Shown: positions 4,632-5,687 of the stretch, one piece after another
Numbering within the stretch: position 1 is the first letter of the stretch
How the letters are laid out: every line of letters starts with the position of its first letter
Program-made: the position numbers and the translations under genes
Source: Candidatus Microgenomates bacterium
GTDB taxonomy: Bacteria > Patescibacteriota > Microgenomatia > UBA1400 > PJMF01
Length of the DNA: 5,687 nucleotides
Direction of reading: 5' to 3'
NCBI GenBank assembly: GCA_015485595.1
Contig: WFTH01000070.1
Span: 1-5,687 of the forward strand
The notes under the pieces: generated by a model
What the model saw: only the letters and a program-made list of their open reading frames with translations
The model's database searches: none
Told to the model about the DNA's origin: nothing

Positions 4632-5687
4632 TACATCTTCTCCACCGTCTCAATTCCCAAAACCCACAGACCGTGTTTTAGAACCTGACCTGTCATCTCG
4701 ATTATTAAAAGCCGCCTTAGAGTTTTTCTTGGCAGGTTATTAACTTTCAACTTTCCATTTTTAATCTTTAATTCCGATAGAATCGGCACTGACTCATAAA
4801 AGCGGCTAAAACTTTGAGCTAGATCAAAAAGATAGTTAGCCAAAAGGTGAGGTTTGGTCTCATGAACATTTTGGACTACAACATCAAAATATTGATTAAG
4901 CTTTCGTAATATATCCAACTCTTTACTTTCTATATCTCCAACACCTAGTTTACTTAAATCATCTTTACTACTTAATAATGTATCAATCACTAACTCTTTG
5001 TTCAAACCAAACTTACTTTCTAAACGACGCCAAACCGACTGGGTTCTAACATAGCTATACATTAAGTAAGGACCAGACTCACCATTTAAAGCTACCGCTT
5101 TCTTGGGATTAAAAACGATATCTGCGCCAATGGCCGAGCGTAAAAAGGCATACTTTACCGCAGCTACTGCCAACTTGCCGGCAATCTGCCTTTTTTCCGT
5201 CGCTGACAGCCCCTGCCTCTGGTCTAATGTCTCTTGGACCAACTCTTCAACTTGATCAAGCAGGTCCTTAGTCTTAACTACCTGGCCGGTTCGCGAGGAC
5301 ATCTTGCCAGTGGTTAACTTCACCATGCCATGGGAGATGTGCTTGGTCTTTTTAGCTAGATCGGGCAAGGTAAGCTCCATCGCCTTCAAAAGCACCTTAA
5401 AGTAGTCGTCAATCTCGTTAGCGGTGACAATGATCGACCGGTCATAAGCAAACTGCTGATACTTAGTTGGCGCTAGACCAAGCTCTTTAGCTTCATAGGT
5501 CGGCAAACCGAGCGAGTTAATAAAAACTCGATTATGAAGACCGTACTTTTCTCCTGGAAAGATAACCGCTCCTTCGCTCTCTTGAAAAATACCTTGAGTT
5601 AAAAATTTTTTGACGATCTCATATCCCACCTCCCCCACTTGGCTCTCAAAAAAGTAGTAGTCGAACTTGGTGTCCAAACGCCTGTAC
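4631..5687 (-). CDS. argS: Arginyl-tRNA synthetase, C-terminal part (gene truncated by window end)
   Basis: Class I synthetase that joins arginine to tRNA-Arg with ATP in the cytoplasm. The frame is open to the right edge (upstream codons read Y-R-R-L), so the TTG at 5677 is not the real start; the N-terminal domain and the HIGH motif are outside the window. Numbering from that TTG, the visible part holds the end of the catalytic domain, including NSLGLPTYEAKELGL (54-68) and YDRSIIVTANEIDDYF (78-93). The KMSKS-loop equivalent is KMSSR (125-129), followed by TGQVV. The helical anticodon-binding DALR domain begins near GPYLMYSYVRTQSVWRR (202-218) and ends VLKHGLWVLGIETVEKM. Residues 302-313 are encoded by a 7-bp-period repeat, an oddity within the C-terminal domain. 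The stop is TAA. The KMSSR form fits archaeal- and CPR-like ArgS. Two tRNA-Arg genes lie 3-4 kb away. Confidence -1.
   Translation of the reverse strand, partial: YRRLDTKFDYYFFESQVGEVGYEIVKKFLTQGIFQESEGAVIFPGEKYGLHNRVFINSLGLPTYEAKELGLAPTKYQQFAYDRSIIVTANEIDDYFKVLLKAMELTLPDLAKKTKHISHGMVKLTTGKMSSRTGQVVKTKDLLDQVEELVQETLDQRQGLSATEKRQIAGKLAVAAVKYAFLRSAIGADIVFNPKKAVALNGESGPYLMYSYVRTQSVWRRLESKFGLNKELVIDTLLSSKDDLSKLGVGDIESKELDILRKLNQYFDVVVQNVHETKPHLLANYLFDLAQSFSRFYESVPILSELKIKNGKLKVNNLPRKTLRRLLIIEMTGQVLKHGLWVLGIETVEKM
4740..4774. repeat. Heptanucleotide array inside the argS reading frame
   Basis: Five 7-bp units, with two perfect tandem copies of AACTTTC (4742-4755), encode argS fragment residues 302-313 (ELKIKNGKLKVN). 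Part of it (4752-4773) matches the intergenic array at 4600-4621 at 20 of 22 positions. The frame stays open through it. Confidence -1.

Overview
The window looks like a piece of a small-genome bacterium, most likely a member of the Candidate Phyla Radiation (Patescibacteria), possibly Microgenomates-like. This is an inference. It rests on the ArgS variant (KMSSR signature, NSxGLPTYEAKELGL stretch), a PD40-type propeller protein next to tRNA genes, an HFFEH-type M16 peptidase in a short-gapped strand-biased cluster, and tRNA genes without an encoded CCA end. Genes end in TAA or TAG and read with the standard code.

Layout. The plus strand carries the 3' part of a beta-propeller protein (1-990). 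After it comes a gene-free stretch in the coding sense (991-1580) that holds a perfect TATAAT box, a broken 5' half of tRNA-Arg, and three intact tRNAs: Arg(CCT), Pro(CGG) and Arg(CCG). A 99-nt near-continuous hairpin lies between tRNA-Pro and the second tRNA-Arg. From 1581 onward every gene is on the minus strand. In the order transcribed these are argS (5' end beyond the window), an M16 zinc peptidase, ndk, and an unrecognised 221-aa protein. Gaps of 168, 259 and 160 bp separate them, so a single tight operon is not evident, although ndk, the peptidase and the unknown gene each have a recognisable ribosome-binding site.

The genes are housekeeping: arginine charging (ArgS, with two tRNA-Arg genes nearby by chance or design), NTP balance (Ndk), and peptide turnover (M16). 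The unusual content is in the non-coding DNA. All three minus-strand gaps contain degenerate arrays with a 7-bp period, and one such array sits in frame inside argS. Two gaps also carry copies of a small GTCAT-ended palindromic repeat whose stem is kept while its loop differs. The tRNA region adds a tRNA half-gene with a D-loop insertion and a long hairpin containing tandem G-A mismatches and two GCGAAGC motifs. No CRISPR array, transposase, toxin-antitoxin pair or defence gene was seen.
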